Source: Streptomyces aidingensis (lineage in GTDB: Bacteria; Actinomycetota; Actinomycetes; Streptomycetales; Streptomycetaceae). Taken from it: a DNA stretch of 54,993 bases. The stretch lies in the NCBI RefSeq assembly GCF_900112355.1, contig NZ_FOLM01000022.1, positions 1 through 54,993 of the forward strand, read 5' to 3'. This document shows, in pieces, positions 13,863-26,648 of the stretch. Position numbers and translations under genes: made by a program. Position 1 is the stretch's first letter. The number at the start of each line of letters is the position of its first letter. The notes under the pieces were generated by a model. The model had not been told where the DNA came from and did not search any database. It saw nothing but the letters and a program-made list of their open reading frames with translations.

Positions 13863-15380
13863 ATGTCTGAACGCCGCACCGTCGCCCTGGTCACCCTTGG
13901 CTGCGCCCGTAACGAGGTGGACTCCGAAGAGCTGGCCGGCCGGCTGGCCGCGGACGGCTGGGACCTGGTGACCGACGCCGGGCAGGCCGACATCGCCGTG
14001 GTCAACACCTGCGGTTTTGTGGAGGCGGCCAAGAAGGACTCGGTCGACGCCCTGCTGGAGGCGAGCGACCTCAAGGGCGCGGCCGGTGGCCGCACCCGCG
14101 CCGTGGTGGCGGTCGGCTGCATGGCCGAGCGGTACGGCAAGGAGCTCGCCGAGGCGCTGCCCGAGGCGGACGGCGTGCTCGGCTTCGACGACTACGCGGA
14201 CATCTCCGACCGCCTGCAGACCATCCTCTCCGGCGGCCGTCACACCGCGCATGTGCCGCGTGACCGCCGCAAGCTGCTGCCGGTCAGCCCGGCCGAGCGG
14301 CAGGACGGCGCCGCCGGGGTGGCGGTGCCCGGCCACGGCCACGGGGCTCCGGGCGACCTGCCGCCGGGGCTGGCCCCCGCCTCCGGGCCGCGCGCCCCGC
14401 TGCGCCGCCGCCTGGACAGCAGCCCGGTGGCGTCGGTGAAGCTGGCCTCCGGCTGCGACCGGCGGTGCACCTTCTGCGCCATCCCCGCCTTCCGCGGCTC
14501 CTTCATCTCCCGGCGGCCGTCGGATGTGCTGAACGAGGCCCGCTGGCTGGCGGAGCAGGGCGTGCGGGAGATCATGCTGGTCTCCGAGAACAACACCTCC
14601 TACGGCAAGGACCTGGGCGACATCCGGCTGCTGGAGGCGCTGCTGCCGGAACTGGCCGCGGTGGACGGCCTGGAACGGATCCGGGTCAGCTATCTGCAGC
14701 CCGCCGAGATGCGGCCGGGGCTGATCGAGGTGCTCACCGGCACCGAGAAGGTCGCGCCGTACTTCGACCTCTCCTTCCAGCACTCGGCGCCGGGCGTGCT
14801 GCGCGCCATGCGGCGGTTCGGCGACACCGACCGGTTCCTGGAGCTGCTGGACACCATCCGGACCCGGGCGCCGCGGGCCGGGGTGCGGTCCAACTTCATC
14901 GTCGGCTTCCCCGGCGAGAGCGAGGCCGACCTGGCCGAACTGGAGCGCTTTCTGAACGGGGCCCGGCTGGACGCGATCGGGATCTTCGGCTACTCCGACG
15001 AGGACGGCACCGAGGCGGCCGGTTTCGACGGCAAGCTCGCCCCCGAGGCGGTCGCCGAGCGGGTGGAGCGGGTGACCCGGCTGGCCGAGGAACTGACCGC
15101 GCAGCGCGCCGAGGAGCGGATCGGGGAGACGGCCCGGGTGCTGGTCGAGGCGGTGGAGCCGGACGGCACGGCGGTGGGGCGCGGGGCGCACCAGGCGCCC
15201 GAGACCGACGGCCAGATCACGATCGGGCCCGGCGGCGGCGAGCCGCCGCGGGTGGGCGCCTTCGTCGAGGCGGAGATCACCGGAACCGAGGGCGTGGACC
15301 TGTTCGCGGTGCAGCGTGCGGCGGCGCCGGGCGCGGAGCGGGAACCGGCCTCCGCGATGGCAGCCGGGGCGGCCGGATGA
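13863..15380 (+). CDS. rimO: Ribosomal protein S12 methylthiotransferase RimO
   Basis: 505-residue radical-SAM enzyme that adds a methylthio group to the conserved aspartate of ribosomal protein S12. The N-terminal MTTase domain carries the three cysteines of the auxiliary Fe-S cluster (TLGCARNEVD, NTCGFVEAAK, VGCMAERYG). The radical-SAM motif CDRRCTFC sits near residue 200 and a C-terminal TRAM domain ends the protein. The segment at about 125-190 between the two parts is longer than in E. coli RimO and rich in Gly/Pro. RimO is separated from MiaB (also in this window) by its NEVDSEE and FCAIPAFRG signatures. It overlaps pgsA by ATGA. Confidence 0.95.
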   Translation: MSERRTVALVTLGCARNEVDSEELAGRLAADGWDLVTDAGQADIAVVNTCGFVEAAKKDSVDALLEASDLKGAAGGRTRAVVAVGCMAERYGKELAEALPEADGVLGFDDYADISDRLQTILSGGRHTAHVPRDRRKLLPVSPAERQDGAAGVAVPGHGHGAPGDLPPGLAPASGPRAPLRRRLDSSPVASVKLASGCDRRCTFCAIPAFRGSFISRRPSDVLNEARWLAEQGVREIMLVSENNTSYGKDLGDIRLLEALLPELAAVDGLERIRVSYLQPAEMRPGLIEVLTGTEKVAPYFDLSFQHSAPGVLRAMRRFGDTDRFLELLDTIRTRAPRAGVRSNFIVGFPGESEADLAELERFLNGARLDAIGIFGYSDEDGTEAAGFDGKLAPEAVAERVERVTRLAEELTAQRAEERIGETARVLVEAVEPDGTAVGRGAHQAPETDGQITIGPGGGEPPRVGAFVEAEITGTEGVDLFAVQRAAAPGAEREPASAMAAGAAG

Positions 15381-16114
15381 CGCGGGTACCGGCGGCCTCG
15401 GCCGCGGGCGCCGGGCGCGGCCGAGGCCGGGGCGGCGCGGGACCGGCGCCCAAGGCGTCCGCGGCGGCGGGCAAGGACACCGGTGCGGGCGGGGCCGGCG
15501 AGGGCTCCTCCGCCACCGCCCGGAGCGCCGGGCTGTGGAACCTGGCCAACATCCTCACCATGGTGCGGCTGCTGCTGGTTCCCGGGCTGGTGCTGCTGAT
15601 GTTCGTGGACGGCGGGCATGACCCGGCCTGGCGCTCGCTGGCCTGGGCGGCGTTCACCATCGCCATGATCACCGACCTGTTCGACGGCGAGATCGCCCGG
15701 CGGCGTGATCTGGTCACCGACTTCGGCAAGATCGCCGACCCGATCGCGGACAAGGCGATCATGGGTGCCGCGCTGGTCTGCCTGTCCGTCCTGGGCGACC
15801 TGGACTGGTGGGTGACGGTGGTGGTCCTGGCCCGGGAGATCGGTATCACCCTGATGCGGTTCTGGGTGATCAGGCACGGGGTGATCCCGGCCGGCCGGGG
15901 CGGCAAGATGAAGACCCTGGCGCAGGGCATCGCGGTCGGGATGTACATTCTGGCGCTGACCGGGCCGCTGGCCACGCTGCGCTGGTGGGTGATGGCGGTG
16001 GCGGTCGCGCTCACCGTGCTGACCGGGCTGGACTACATCCGGCAGGCCGTGACGCTGCGGCGGCGCGGGCTGGCCCGGGAGCGGCGGCAGCGGGCCGCGG
16101 GCGGCGGGGGATGA
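15377..16114 (+). CDS. pgsA: CDP-diacylglycerol-glycerol-3-phosphate 3-phosphatidyltransferase
   Basis: 245 residues. It makes phosphatidylglycerol phosphate from CDP-diacylglycerol in the membrane. The CDP-alcohol phosphotransferase signature is present as ITDLFDGEIARRRDLVTDFGKIADPIADK, given here only to mark its DG...AR...G...D...D spacing; the usual D-G-x2-A-R is seen as DGEIAR. Several hydrophobic helices follow. The first 45 or so residues are a Gly/Ala/Arg-rich tail of low complexity. The start overlaps the rimO stop (ATGA), so the two are translationally coupled, and its own stop overlaps the cinA start in the same way. Confidence 0.93.
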   Translation: MTRVPAASAAGAGRGRGRGGAGPAPKASAAAGKDTGAGGAGEGSSATARSAGLWNLANILTMVRLLLVPGLVLLMFVDGGHDPAWRSLAWAAFTIAMITDLFDGEIARRRDLVTDFGKIADPIADKAIMGAALVCLSVLGDLDWWVTVVVLAREIGITLMRFWVIRHGVIPAGRGGKMKTLAQGIAVGMYILALTGPLATLRWWVMAVAVALTVLTGLDYIRQAVTLRRRGLARERRQRAAGGGG

Positions 16115-16635
16115 GCGGGCCGGGCGGCCGGGGGGCCGTTGCCGCGGGGGACGGGACGGGCATGGCGGAGCAGGTGCTGGAGCTGCTCCTGGCACGCGGG
16201 CAGACCCTGGCGGTGGCCGAATCGCTCACCGGCGGGCTGGTGGCCGCGGCGCTGACCGGCGTACCGGGCGCTTCCCGGGCGTTCCGGGGTTCGGTGACCG
16301 CCTATGCCACCGGACTGAAACAGGAACTGCTGGGCGTGGACGGCGCACTGCTGGCCGAGCGCGGCGCGGTGGACCCCGAGGTCGCCCGGCAGATGGCGCT
16401 GGGCGTGCGGGACCGGCTGGGCGCGGACTGGGGCATCTCCACCACGGGGGTCGCCGGGCCGGAGCCGCAGGACGGCAAACCCGTGGGCACGGTGTACACG
16501 GCGGTGGCCGCACCGGGGGCGGCGGAGGCGCTGGCGCTGCGGCTGGCCACGGACGGTGACCGGGCGGCGATCCGGGCCGCCAGTGTGCGGGGCGTGCTGA
16601 CCGCACTCCGCAACGCATTGGTCGAGGCGGGCTGA
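16111..16635 (+). CDS. cinA: CinA C-terminal domain protein, nicotinamide-nucleotide amidohydrolase
   Basis: 174 residues. This is the stand-alone CinA C-terminal (PncC) domain, which deamidates nicotinamide mononucleotide in NAD recycling. The family motifs AESLTGGLVAAALTGVPGAS and GVAGPEPQDGKPVGTVY are complete. The N-terminal molybdopterin-binding half found in longer CinA proteins is absent, as in other actinobacteria. ATG at 16111 overlaps the pgsA stop; ATG at 16162, 17 codons later and just before the conserved domain, is an alternative start. It is the last gene of the rimO-pgsA-cinA run. Confidence 0.9.
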   Translation: MSGPGGRGAVAAGDGTGMAEQVLELLLARGQTLAVAESLTGGLVAAALTGVPGASRAFRGSVTAYATGLKQELLGVDGALLAERGAVDPEVARQMALGVRDRLGADWGISTTGVAGPEPQDGKPVGTVYTAVAAPGAAEALALRLATDGDRAAIRAASVRGVLTALRNALVEAG

Positions 16636-16826
16636 CCGGCTTCCGGGCCGGCGCTGCATATGCCGCGGCTTCATCGGGCGTGCACCCGCCGGATCGTGGG
16701 TACCGGAGTTGATGCTGGGCGCACACTCCGTGGATCGCTCAGTGGATCAGGGTGTGACGCGCTCCCGATGGGTGTACGGTCGGGACGCGGGGAGTTCACA
16801 CGAATGGATCTAGCGCCCACACCATG

Positions 16827-16840
16827 CGCCTTCAGCGAAC
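16827..16840. promoter_or_regulatory. ClgR-type operator upstream of clgR
   Basis: The minus strand reads GTTCGC-tgaag-GCG, an exact match to the GTTCGC-N5-GCG motif reported for ClgR in Streptomyces. It is centred about 97 bp upstream of the clgR start, which fits autoregulation. Confidence 0.65.
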
Positions 16841-16877
16841 ACGGCAGCCTTCCCCTCACGGTTGGAGTCCGAGGCGG

Positions 16878-16883
16878 TACGGT
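16878..16883 (+). promoter_or_regulatory. Candidate -10 of clgR (TACGGT)
   Basis: TACGGT lies 38 bp downstream of the ClgR-type box, and no recognisable -35 sits 16-19 bp upstream. An activator bound near -56 would explain the missing -35. TACGGT also occurs at 16776-16781, so the choice is uncertain. Confidence 0.35.
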
Positions 16884-16930
16884 GGGGCATGAAGCTAAGC
16901 GAGGCCAACGGTCCGAGGAGGGAGCCACCG

Positions 16931-17308
16931 ATGATTCTGCTCCGTCGCCTGCTGGGTGACGTGCTGCGTCGGCAGCGCCAACGTCAGGGCCGCACGCTGC
17001 GCGAAGTGTCCTCGTCGGCCCGGGTCTCGCTGGGGTACCTCTCCGAGGTGGAGCGCGGACAGAAGGAAGCGTCCTCGGAACTGCTCGCCTCGATCTGCGA
17101 CGCCCTCGACCTGAGGATGTCGGAGCTGCTGCGCGAGGTGAGTGACGAGCTGGCGCTGGCCGAGCTCGCCCAGTCCGCGGCGAGTGACACCGTGCCCGCC
17201 CCGATGCGGCCGATGCTCAACCCCGTCCGGGTCACCTCGGTCACCAGCCGGCCGGACAGCGTCACCATCAAGGCGCCGGCCGAGGCCGTCGACGTCGTCG
17301 CCGCCTGA
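16931..17308 (+). CDS. clgR: ClgR, Clp/Lon protease gene regulator
   Basis: 125 residues from ATG at 16931, preceded by GAGGAGGGAG. Residues about 8-65 are an HTH_3 (Cro/C1) DNA-binding domain (TLREVSSSARVSLGYLSEVE). In Streptomyces ClgR activates clpP1P2, clpC1 and lon, and is itself degraded by ClpP through two C-terminal alanines. This protein ends ...VDVVAA, so the degron is present. A ClgR-type box lies in its own upstream region. The position after cinA and before recA matches S. coelicolor. The 295 bp upstream of the gene contain only these regulatory elements. Confidence 0.92.
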   Translation: MILLRRLLGDVLRRQRQRQGRTLREVSSSARVSLGYLSEVERGQKEASSELLASICDALDLRMSELLREVSDELALAELAQSAASDTVPAPMRPMLNPVRVTSVTSRPDSVTIKAPAEAVDVVAA

Positions 17309-17331
17309 CCGCCGCGGCGGCGGCCCGCCTC

Positions 17332-22233
<4,902 letters not shown>

Positions 22234-22259
22234 GGTGCACCCCGCCGCCGACAACGCCG

Positions 22260-22265
22260 CACAAT
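22260..22265 (+). promoter_or_regulatory. -10-like CACAAT before the AraC-family gene
   Basis: CACAAT ends 7 nt before ATG at 22273 and there is no ribosome binding site. If used, the mRNA would be leaderless and the promoter would overlap the divergent lhr start region, where only 39 bp separate the two genes. Confidence 0.3.
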
Positions 22266-22272
22266 GGGCGTC

Positions 22273-23145
22273 ATGAGCGTGGCCATGGAAAGCTCCTGCC
22301 CGGTCCCGGGCGGCGGCGAGTGGGCGCGGCACTGGCGCTACGCCGGGCTGCCGGGCCTGGAGCTGCTGCGTGCCCGCTATGTGGGGCATGCATTCCCCCG
22401 GCACACGCACGACGGGTATGTGCTGGGCGCGGTCACCGCCGGGGTGGAGGCGGTCGGGCTGCCGGGCGGGACGGAGTACGCCGGTCCGGGCAGTGTGGTG
22501 ATGATCAATCCCGAGGTGCCGCACACCGCGCGGGCCGGGCGGCCGGACGGCTGGGCGTATGCCACCCTCTATCCCTCGGCCGGGCTGGTCGCCGAGGTGG
22601 CCGCGGAGACGGGCGCGGCCGGGCGCGGCGGCGGCACGGTCGGGTTCCGCCGGGAGATGGTGCGGGATCCGGAGGCGGGCAGACTGATCACCGAGGTGCA
22701 CCGGGCGGCCGAGCAGGACGATCCGCTGACCGCGGACACCCTGCTGCGGGTCGCGCTGGCCCGGCTGCTGCGCGACCACGGCGGGGTGCTGCCGGACCGG
22801 GCGCCGCGCGGCGCGGGCGCGCGTGACGCCGAACGGGCGCGGCTGCTGCTGGAGGAGCGGATGACCGCCCCGCCCACGCTGCAGCGGCTCGCCGCCGAGC
22901 TGGACACCAGCCCGTTCGCGCTGCTGCGGGCCTTCCGGCGGCGGTACGGCATGCCGCCGCACGCCTGGCTGACCGACCGCCGGGTGCGGCGGGCGCGGGC
23001 GCTGCTGGCGGCGGGGAGCCGGCCCGCCGAGGCCGCGGCGGCGGCCGGTTTTTCCGACCAGGCGCATCTGACCCGTCACTTCACCCGCATCGTCGGGGTG
23101 CCGCCGGCCGCCTACCGGCGGGCGCACGCCGTGCCCCGCCGCTGA
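22273..23145 (+). CDS. AraC-family transcriptional regulator
   Basis: 290 residues. The N-terminal half is a cupin-like AraC ligand-binding domain (HAFPRHTHDGYVLG, then GSVVMINPEVPHTAR, about residues 30-130). The C-terminal half has the two helix-turn-helix units of the AraC family (about 195-285, LAAELDTSPFALLRAFRRRYG and AAAAAGFSDQAHLTRHFTRI shown here as family marks). AraC regulators of this subtype often sit beside azlC/azlD or LysE-type exporters. Here azlCD follow 71 bp downstream in the same direction, so they are the likely target. Starts at 22264, 22273 and 22285 are possible. Confidence 0.9.
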   Translation: MSVAMESSCPVPGGGEWARHWRYAGLPGLELLRARYVGHAFPRHTHDGYVLGAVTAGVEAVGLPGGTEYAGPGSVVMINPEVPHTARAGRPDGWAYATLYPSAGLVAEVAAETGAAGRGGGTVGFRREMVRDPEAGRLITEVHRAAEQDDPLTADTLLRVALARLLRDHGGVLPDRAPRGAGARDAERARLLLEERMTAPPTLQRLAAELDTSPFALLRAFRRRYGMPPHAWLTDRRVRRARALLAAGSRPAEAAAAAGFSDQAHLTRHFTRIVGVPPAAYRRAHAVPRR

Positions 23146-23204
23146 GCGCGCCGACGTCCGGCCGGGGTGCAAAAACGTACAAGACCGGGCGGCACCGGAT
23201 CGCT

Positions 23205-23210
23205 TAGCGT
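23205..23210 (+). promoter_or_regulatory. -10-like TAGCGT, possible leaderless promoter of azlC
   Basis: TAGCGT ends 6 nt before the azlC GTG at 23217. No Shine-Dalgarno sequence lies between them. An A-rich stretch (AAAAACGTACAA) lies about 30 bp upstream and could be a regulator site. Confidence 0.5.
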
Positions 23211-23216
23211 GCCGGG

Positions 23217-24041
23217 GTGAACGATCGGGTCGATTCCTCAGCCTTCCCGGCGGGTCCCGCGGGCGCCGGAGAACCCGCGGGCGCCGGCGCCTCCGCCGGC
23301 GCCTCCGCCGTGACGTCCGGCGCAGCCGCCGCGGTGCCCGCTCCGGACACCGTGCGCCGGGCGGTGCGCCAGGCCCTCGGGACCGGTGTCGCCGTGGGCG
23401 TCTCCGGCTTCGCCTTCGGCGCCACCGCCGCCGCGGCCGGCCTGAGCGTGGCCCAGAGCTGCGTGCTCAGCCTGCTGGTCTTCACCGGCGCCTCGCAGTT
23501 CGCGCTGGTCGGCGCGCTTGCCGCGGGCAGCGGTCCGGTCACCGCCGCGGCCGGGGCGTTCTTCCTCGGGGTGCGCAACTGCTTCTACGGTCTGCGCCTG
23601 TCCGCGCTGCTCCGCCCGCCGCGCCGGCTGCGGCCGTTCGCCGCCCAGTGGGTGATCGACGAGACCGCCGCGGTGTCCTTCGCCCAGCCCGACCGGCGGG
23701 CGGCCCGGGCCGGCTTCGCCGTCACCGGACTCACTCTCTATCTGCTGTGGAACCTCACCACCCTGCTGGGTGCGCTGGGCGCCTCCGGCCTGGGCGATCC
23801 CGCGGTCTGGGGCCTGGACGCGGCCGGGCCCGCGGTCTTCCTGGCGCTTGTCGCGCCGATGCTGAAGACCGCGGTGGAGCGGGCCACGGCGGTGCTGGCG
23901 GTGCTGCTGGCGCTGATCGGTCTGCCGCTGATCGGTCTGCCGCTGCTGCCGGCCGGGGTCCCGGTGCTGCTGGCCGCGCTTGCGGCGCCCGCCGTGCTGT
24001 GGGTGCACGGCCGCCTGGACGGCCGGGAGGTGACCCGGTGA
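23217..24041 (+). CDS. azlC: AzlC family branched-chain amino acid exporter, large subunit
   Basis: 274-residue membrane protein. After a Gly/Ala-rich tail (1-40) come the AzlC features: a short GVSGFAFGATA helix, LLVFTGASQFALVGAL, GVRNCFYGLRL and WVIDETAAVS, then several hydrophobic helices to the end. AzlC forms a two-part exporter with the small AzlD and can export branched-chain amino acids. The start is GTG, apparently leaderless. The stop overlaps the azlD start (GTGA). Confidence 0.9.
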   Translation: MNDRVDSSAFPAGPAGAGEPAGAGASAGASAVTSGAAAAVPAPDTVRRAVRQALGTGVAVGVSGFAFGATAAAAGLSVAQSCVLSLLVFTGASQFALVGALAAGSGPVTAAAGAFFLGVRNCFYGLRLSALLRPPRRLRPFAAQWVIDETAAVSFAQPDRRAARAGFAVTGLTLYLLWNLTTLLGALGASGLGDPAVWGLDAAGPAVFLALVAPMLKTAVERATAVLAVLLALIGLPLIGLPLLPAGVPVLLAALAAPAVLWVHGRLDGREVTR

Positions 24042-24367
24042 GCGGGCTGGACCCGGCCGCGGTGTGGCCGGCCGTGGTGCTGACCGCGGTGGGCTGCTAC
24101 CTGGTCAAGCTGCTGGGCCTGTCCGTGCCGGCCGGGGTGCTGGAGCGCCCGCTGGTGCGGAAGCTGGCCGCCCTGCTGCCGGTCGCGCTGCTGGCGGCGC
24201 TGACCGCGATCCAGACGGTGGACGACGGCACCGGCGCACCGGTGCTGGACGCGCGTGCGGCCGGGCTGGCGGCGGCGGCCGTGGCGGTGCTGCTGCGGGC
24301 GCCGTTCCTGCTGGTGGTGGTGGCGGCGGTGGCGGTGACGGCCGGGGTCCGGGCGCTGGGCGGCTGA
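24038..24367 (+). CDS. azlD: AzlD family branched-chain amino acid exporter, small subunit
   Basis: 109 residues, almost all hydrophobic, with three or four membrane helices and the AzlD-like GCYLVKLLGLSVP and LLPVALLAALTAIQ segments. GTG at 24038 overlaps the azlC stop by 4 bp, so the subunits are translationally coupled. It is expected to act with AzlC in the membrane. Confidence 0.88.
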   Translation: MSGLDPAAVWPAVVLTAVGCYLVKLLGLSVPAGVLERPLVRKLAALLPVALLAALTAIQTVDDGTGAPVLDARAAGLAAAAVAVLLRAPFLLVVVAAVAVTAGVRALGG

Positions 24368-24382
24368 CCCGGTGGCCGGGGG

Positions 24383-24388
24383 GATACT
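24383..24388 (+). promoter_or_regulatory. -10-like GATACT, possible leaderless promoter of the DUF3046 gene
   Basis: GATACT ends 6 nt before the ATG at 24395. The bases between (GGGAAC) are too close to the ATG for a normal ribosome binding site. Confidence 0.45.
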
Positions 24389-24394
24389 GGGAAC

Positions 24395-24589
24395 ATGCGG
24401 CTGACGGACTTCTGGGAACGGATGCGGGAGCATTTCGGCGAGACCTACGCGGACTCCTTCGCCCGCGACCATGTGATGTCGGAGCTGGGCGGGCGCACGG
24501 TGTACGAGGCGCTGGAGGCGGGCTGGGAGGCCAGGGACGTGTGGCGTGCGGTGTGCAGGGCGATGGACGTACCGGCCCGGCTGCGCTGA
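24395..24589 (+). CDS. DUF3046 domain protein
   Basis: A complete 64-residue protein, MRLTDFWERM... to ...MDVPARLR, that matches the small actinobacterial DUF3046 family, usually found just upstream of recA as here. The function is unknown. It is acidic to neutral, with no membrane segment or signal peptide. The upstream -10-like element and lack of a ribosome binding site suggest a leaderless transcript. Confidence 0.85.
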   Translation: MRLTDFWERMREHFGETYADSFARDHVMSELGGRTVYEALEAGWEARDVWRAVCRAMDVPARLR

Positions 24590-24716
24590 ACCTGCCGGGA
24601 GGACGGAACCTGCCGCATCTCCACGCTTCCGCGAGGCGCCCCCGACCTGCTGCTTTGCTCCTTCGTCACCCCTTTGAACTGCGGGTTTGCGGTTTTCCAC
24701 AGGCCCGGCGGGTCGC

Positions 24717-24746
24717 TTGACACAAAAATCGAACATCCATTCATAT
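24717..24746 (+). promoter_or_regulatory. recA promoter with SOS-like box
   Basis: A perfect -35 TTGACA (24717-24722) is followed by GAACATCCATTC (24731-24742), the SOS-box-like sequence described for Streptomyces recA genes, which overlaps the expected -10 region (TCATAT around 24741-24746). LexA bound there would block the promoter. Confidence 0.7.
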
Positions 24747-24783
24747 GGAGGGACGGCGGCTGCCGCAGGCCGCCCCGGACCGA

Positions 24784-24806
24784 TTGTCAGTGGCACGCGC
24801 TAGCGT
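24784..24806 (+). promoter_or_regulatory. RecA-NDp / PafBC-type damage promoter of recA
   Basis: TTGTCAGTG (24784-24792), 8 nt, then TAGCGT (24801-24806) match the LexA-independent RecA-NDp promoter motif TTGTCRGTG-N8-TANNNT of mycobacteria, which is read through PafBC. The expected transcript start is about 35 nt upstream of the recA ATG. Confidence 0.72.
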
Positions 24807-24846
24807 CATTGACGTGAAGCGATCGAACCAGAAGACGGTGGCACCC

Positions 24847-25980
24847 ATGGCAGGTACGGACCGCGAGAAGGCGCTGGACGCCGCTCTCGCGCAGATTGAA
24901 CGGCAGTTCGGCAAGGGCGCTGTCATGCGCATGGGCGAGCGGACCCAGGAGCCGATCGAGATCATTCCCACCGGTTCGACCGCCCTCGACATCGCGCTCG
25001 GCGTCGGCGGTCTCCCCCGGGGCCGGGTGGTGGAGATCTACGGTCCGGAGAGCAGCGGCAAGACGACCCTGGCCCTGCACGCCGTGGCCAACGCCCAGAA
25101 GAACGGCGGCACGGTCGCCTTCGTGGACGCCGAGCACGCGATGGATCCCGAGTACGCCAAGAAGCTCGGGGTGGACGTGGACCAGCTCATCCTCTCCCAG
25201 CCGGACAACGGCGAGCAGGCGCTGGAGATCACCGACATGCTGATCCGGTCCGGCGCGCTGGACCTGATCGTGATCGACTCGGTGGCCGCCCTGGTGCCGC
25301 GGGCGGAGATCGAGGGCGAGATGGGCGATTCGCATGTGGGTCTCCAGGCCCGGCTGATGAGCCAGGCGCTGCGGAAGATCACCGGCGCGCTCAGCCAGGC
25401 CAAGACCACGGCGATCTTCATCAACCAGCTCCGGGAGAAGGTCGGCGTGATGTTCGGCTCCCCGGAGACGACCACCGGCGGCCGGGCGCTGAAGTTCTAC
25501 GCCTCGGTGCGGCTCGATGTCCGCCGCATCGAGACCCTGAAGGACGGCACCGACGCGGTGGGCAACCGCACCCGGGTCAAGGTCGTGAAGAACAAGGTCG
25601 CGCCCCCCTTCAAGCAGGCCGAGTTCGACATCCTCTACGGCGTGGGCATCAGCCGCGAGGGCGGACTGATCGACATGGGCGTGGAGCACGGCTTCATCCG
25701 CAAGTCCGGTGCCTGGTACACCTACGAGGGCGACCAGCTCGGCCAGGGCAAGGAGAACGCCCGCAACTTCCTGCGCGACAACCCCGATCTCGCCAATGAG
25801 ATCGAGAAGAAGATCAAGGAGAAGCTGGGCGTCGGCCCCAAGCCCCAGGCCCCGGAGCCGGAGCCCGGCGCGGACGCGGCCGGCGGCGAGGCGGCGGCCA
25901 CCGTACCCGCTCCCGTGGCGGCGGCACCGGCAGCCAAGGCGCCCCGGACCGCCAAGGCCGCGGCGGCGGCCAAGAGCTGA
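24847..25980 (+). CDS. recA: Recombinase RecA
   Basis: 377-residue strand-exchange ATPase for homologous recombination and SOS induction. Walker A GPESSGKT is at residues 66-73, the Walker B region is LDLIVIDSVAALVPRAE, loop 2 reads FINQLREKVGVMFGSPET, and the C-terminal tail is the long Ala/Pro-rich, partly basic type seen in Streptomyces. ATG at 24847 gives the conserved MAGTDREKALDAAL start; the site before it is weak. recX follows 3 nt after the stop. Two kinds of damage promoter lie upstream. Confidence 0.98.
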   Translation: MAGTDREKALDAALAQIERQFGKGAVMRMGERTQEPIEIIPTGSTALDIALGVGGLPRGRVVEIYGPESSGKTTLALHAVANAQKNGGTVAFVDAEHAMDPEYAKKLGVDVDQLILSQPDNGEQALEITDMLIRSGALDLIVIDSVAALVPRAEIEGEMGDSHVGLQARLMSQALRKITGALSQAKTTAIFINQLREKVGVMFGSPETTTGGRALKFYASVRLDVRRIETLKDGTDAVGNRTRVKVVKNKVAPPFKQAEFDILYGVGISREGGLIDMGVEHGFIRKSGAWYTYEGDQLGQGKENARNFLRDNPDLANEIEKKIKEKLGVGPKPQAPEPEPGADAAGGEAAATVPAPVAAAPAAKAPRTAKAAAAAKS

Positions 25981-25983
25981 GCC

Positions 25984-26628
25984 GTGCACCGGCCGGGACG
26001 GCAGCCGCAACGGCAGGAAGAACGCGAAGCGCATGAGGAGCACGCGGAAACCGGAGGACATGGGCACGGGACACCGGGCGGCGGCGGAACGGACGGCGGC
26101 CGGGCCGGGGCGAGGGCTCCGGCCGATCCGGTGGAGCGGGCGCGGGCGCTCTGCCTGCGGCTGCTGACCGGAGCCCCGCGCACCCGAGGGCAGCTTGCCG
26201 AGGCGCTGCGCAAGCGGGAGATCCCGGAGGAGGCCGCCGCAGCGGTCCTGGACCGTTTCGAGGAGGCCGGACTCATCGACGACGCGGCCTTCGCCGACGC
26301 CTGGGTGGAGTCCCGCCACCATGGCCGGGGCCTGGCCCGGCGGGCACTGGCCCGCGAGCTGCGCACCCGGGGCGTGGACAGCACACTCATCGAGGAAGCG
26401 GTCTCCCGGCTGGACGGCGAGCGGGAGACCGAGACCGCCCGGGAACTTGTGGCGCGCAAGCTGCGTGCCACCCGGGGCCTGGACCGCCAGAAGCGGATCC
26501 GGCGGCTGGCCGGGATGCTGGCCCGCAAGGGCTATCCCGAGGGCCTGGCCCTGCGCGTCGTCCGGGAGGCCCTGGAGGCCGAGGGCGAGAACCCGGACGT
26601 CCGGGACGGCTGCCTCCCCGAGCCCTGA
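25984..26628 (+). CDS. recX: Regulatory protein RecX
   Basis: 214 residues from GTG at 25984. RecX binds in the groove of RecA filaments and limits RecA activity. The conserved core (about 50-205) has the three-helix repeats, with AGLIDDAAFADAWVESR and RGLARRALARELRTRGV. The first 45 residues are a hydrophilic Gly/His/Glu-rich tail. It is cotranscribed with recA and converges on the FAD monooxygenase gene, 20 bp stop to stop. Confidence 0.93.
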   Translation: MHRPGRQPQRQEEREAHEEHAETGGHGHGTPGGGGTDGGRAGARAPADPVERARALCLRLLTGAPRTRGQLAEALRKREIPEEAAAAVLDRFEEAGLIDDAAFADAWVESRHHGRGLARRALARELRTRGVDSTLIEEAVSRLDGERETETARELVARKLRATRGLDRQKRIRRLAGMLARKGYPEGLALRVVREALEAEGENPDVRDGCLPEP

Positions 26629-26648
26629 CCGGACGGGGCCCCGGAAGG

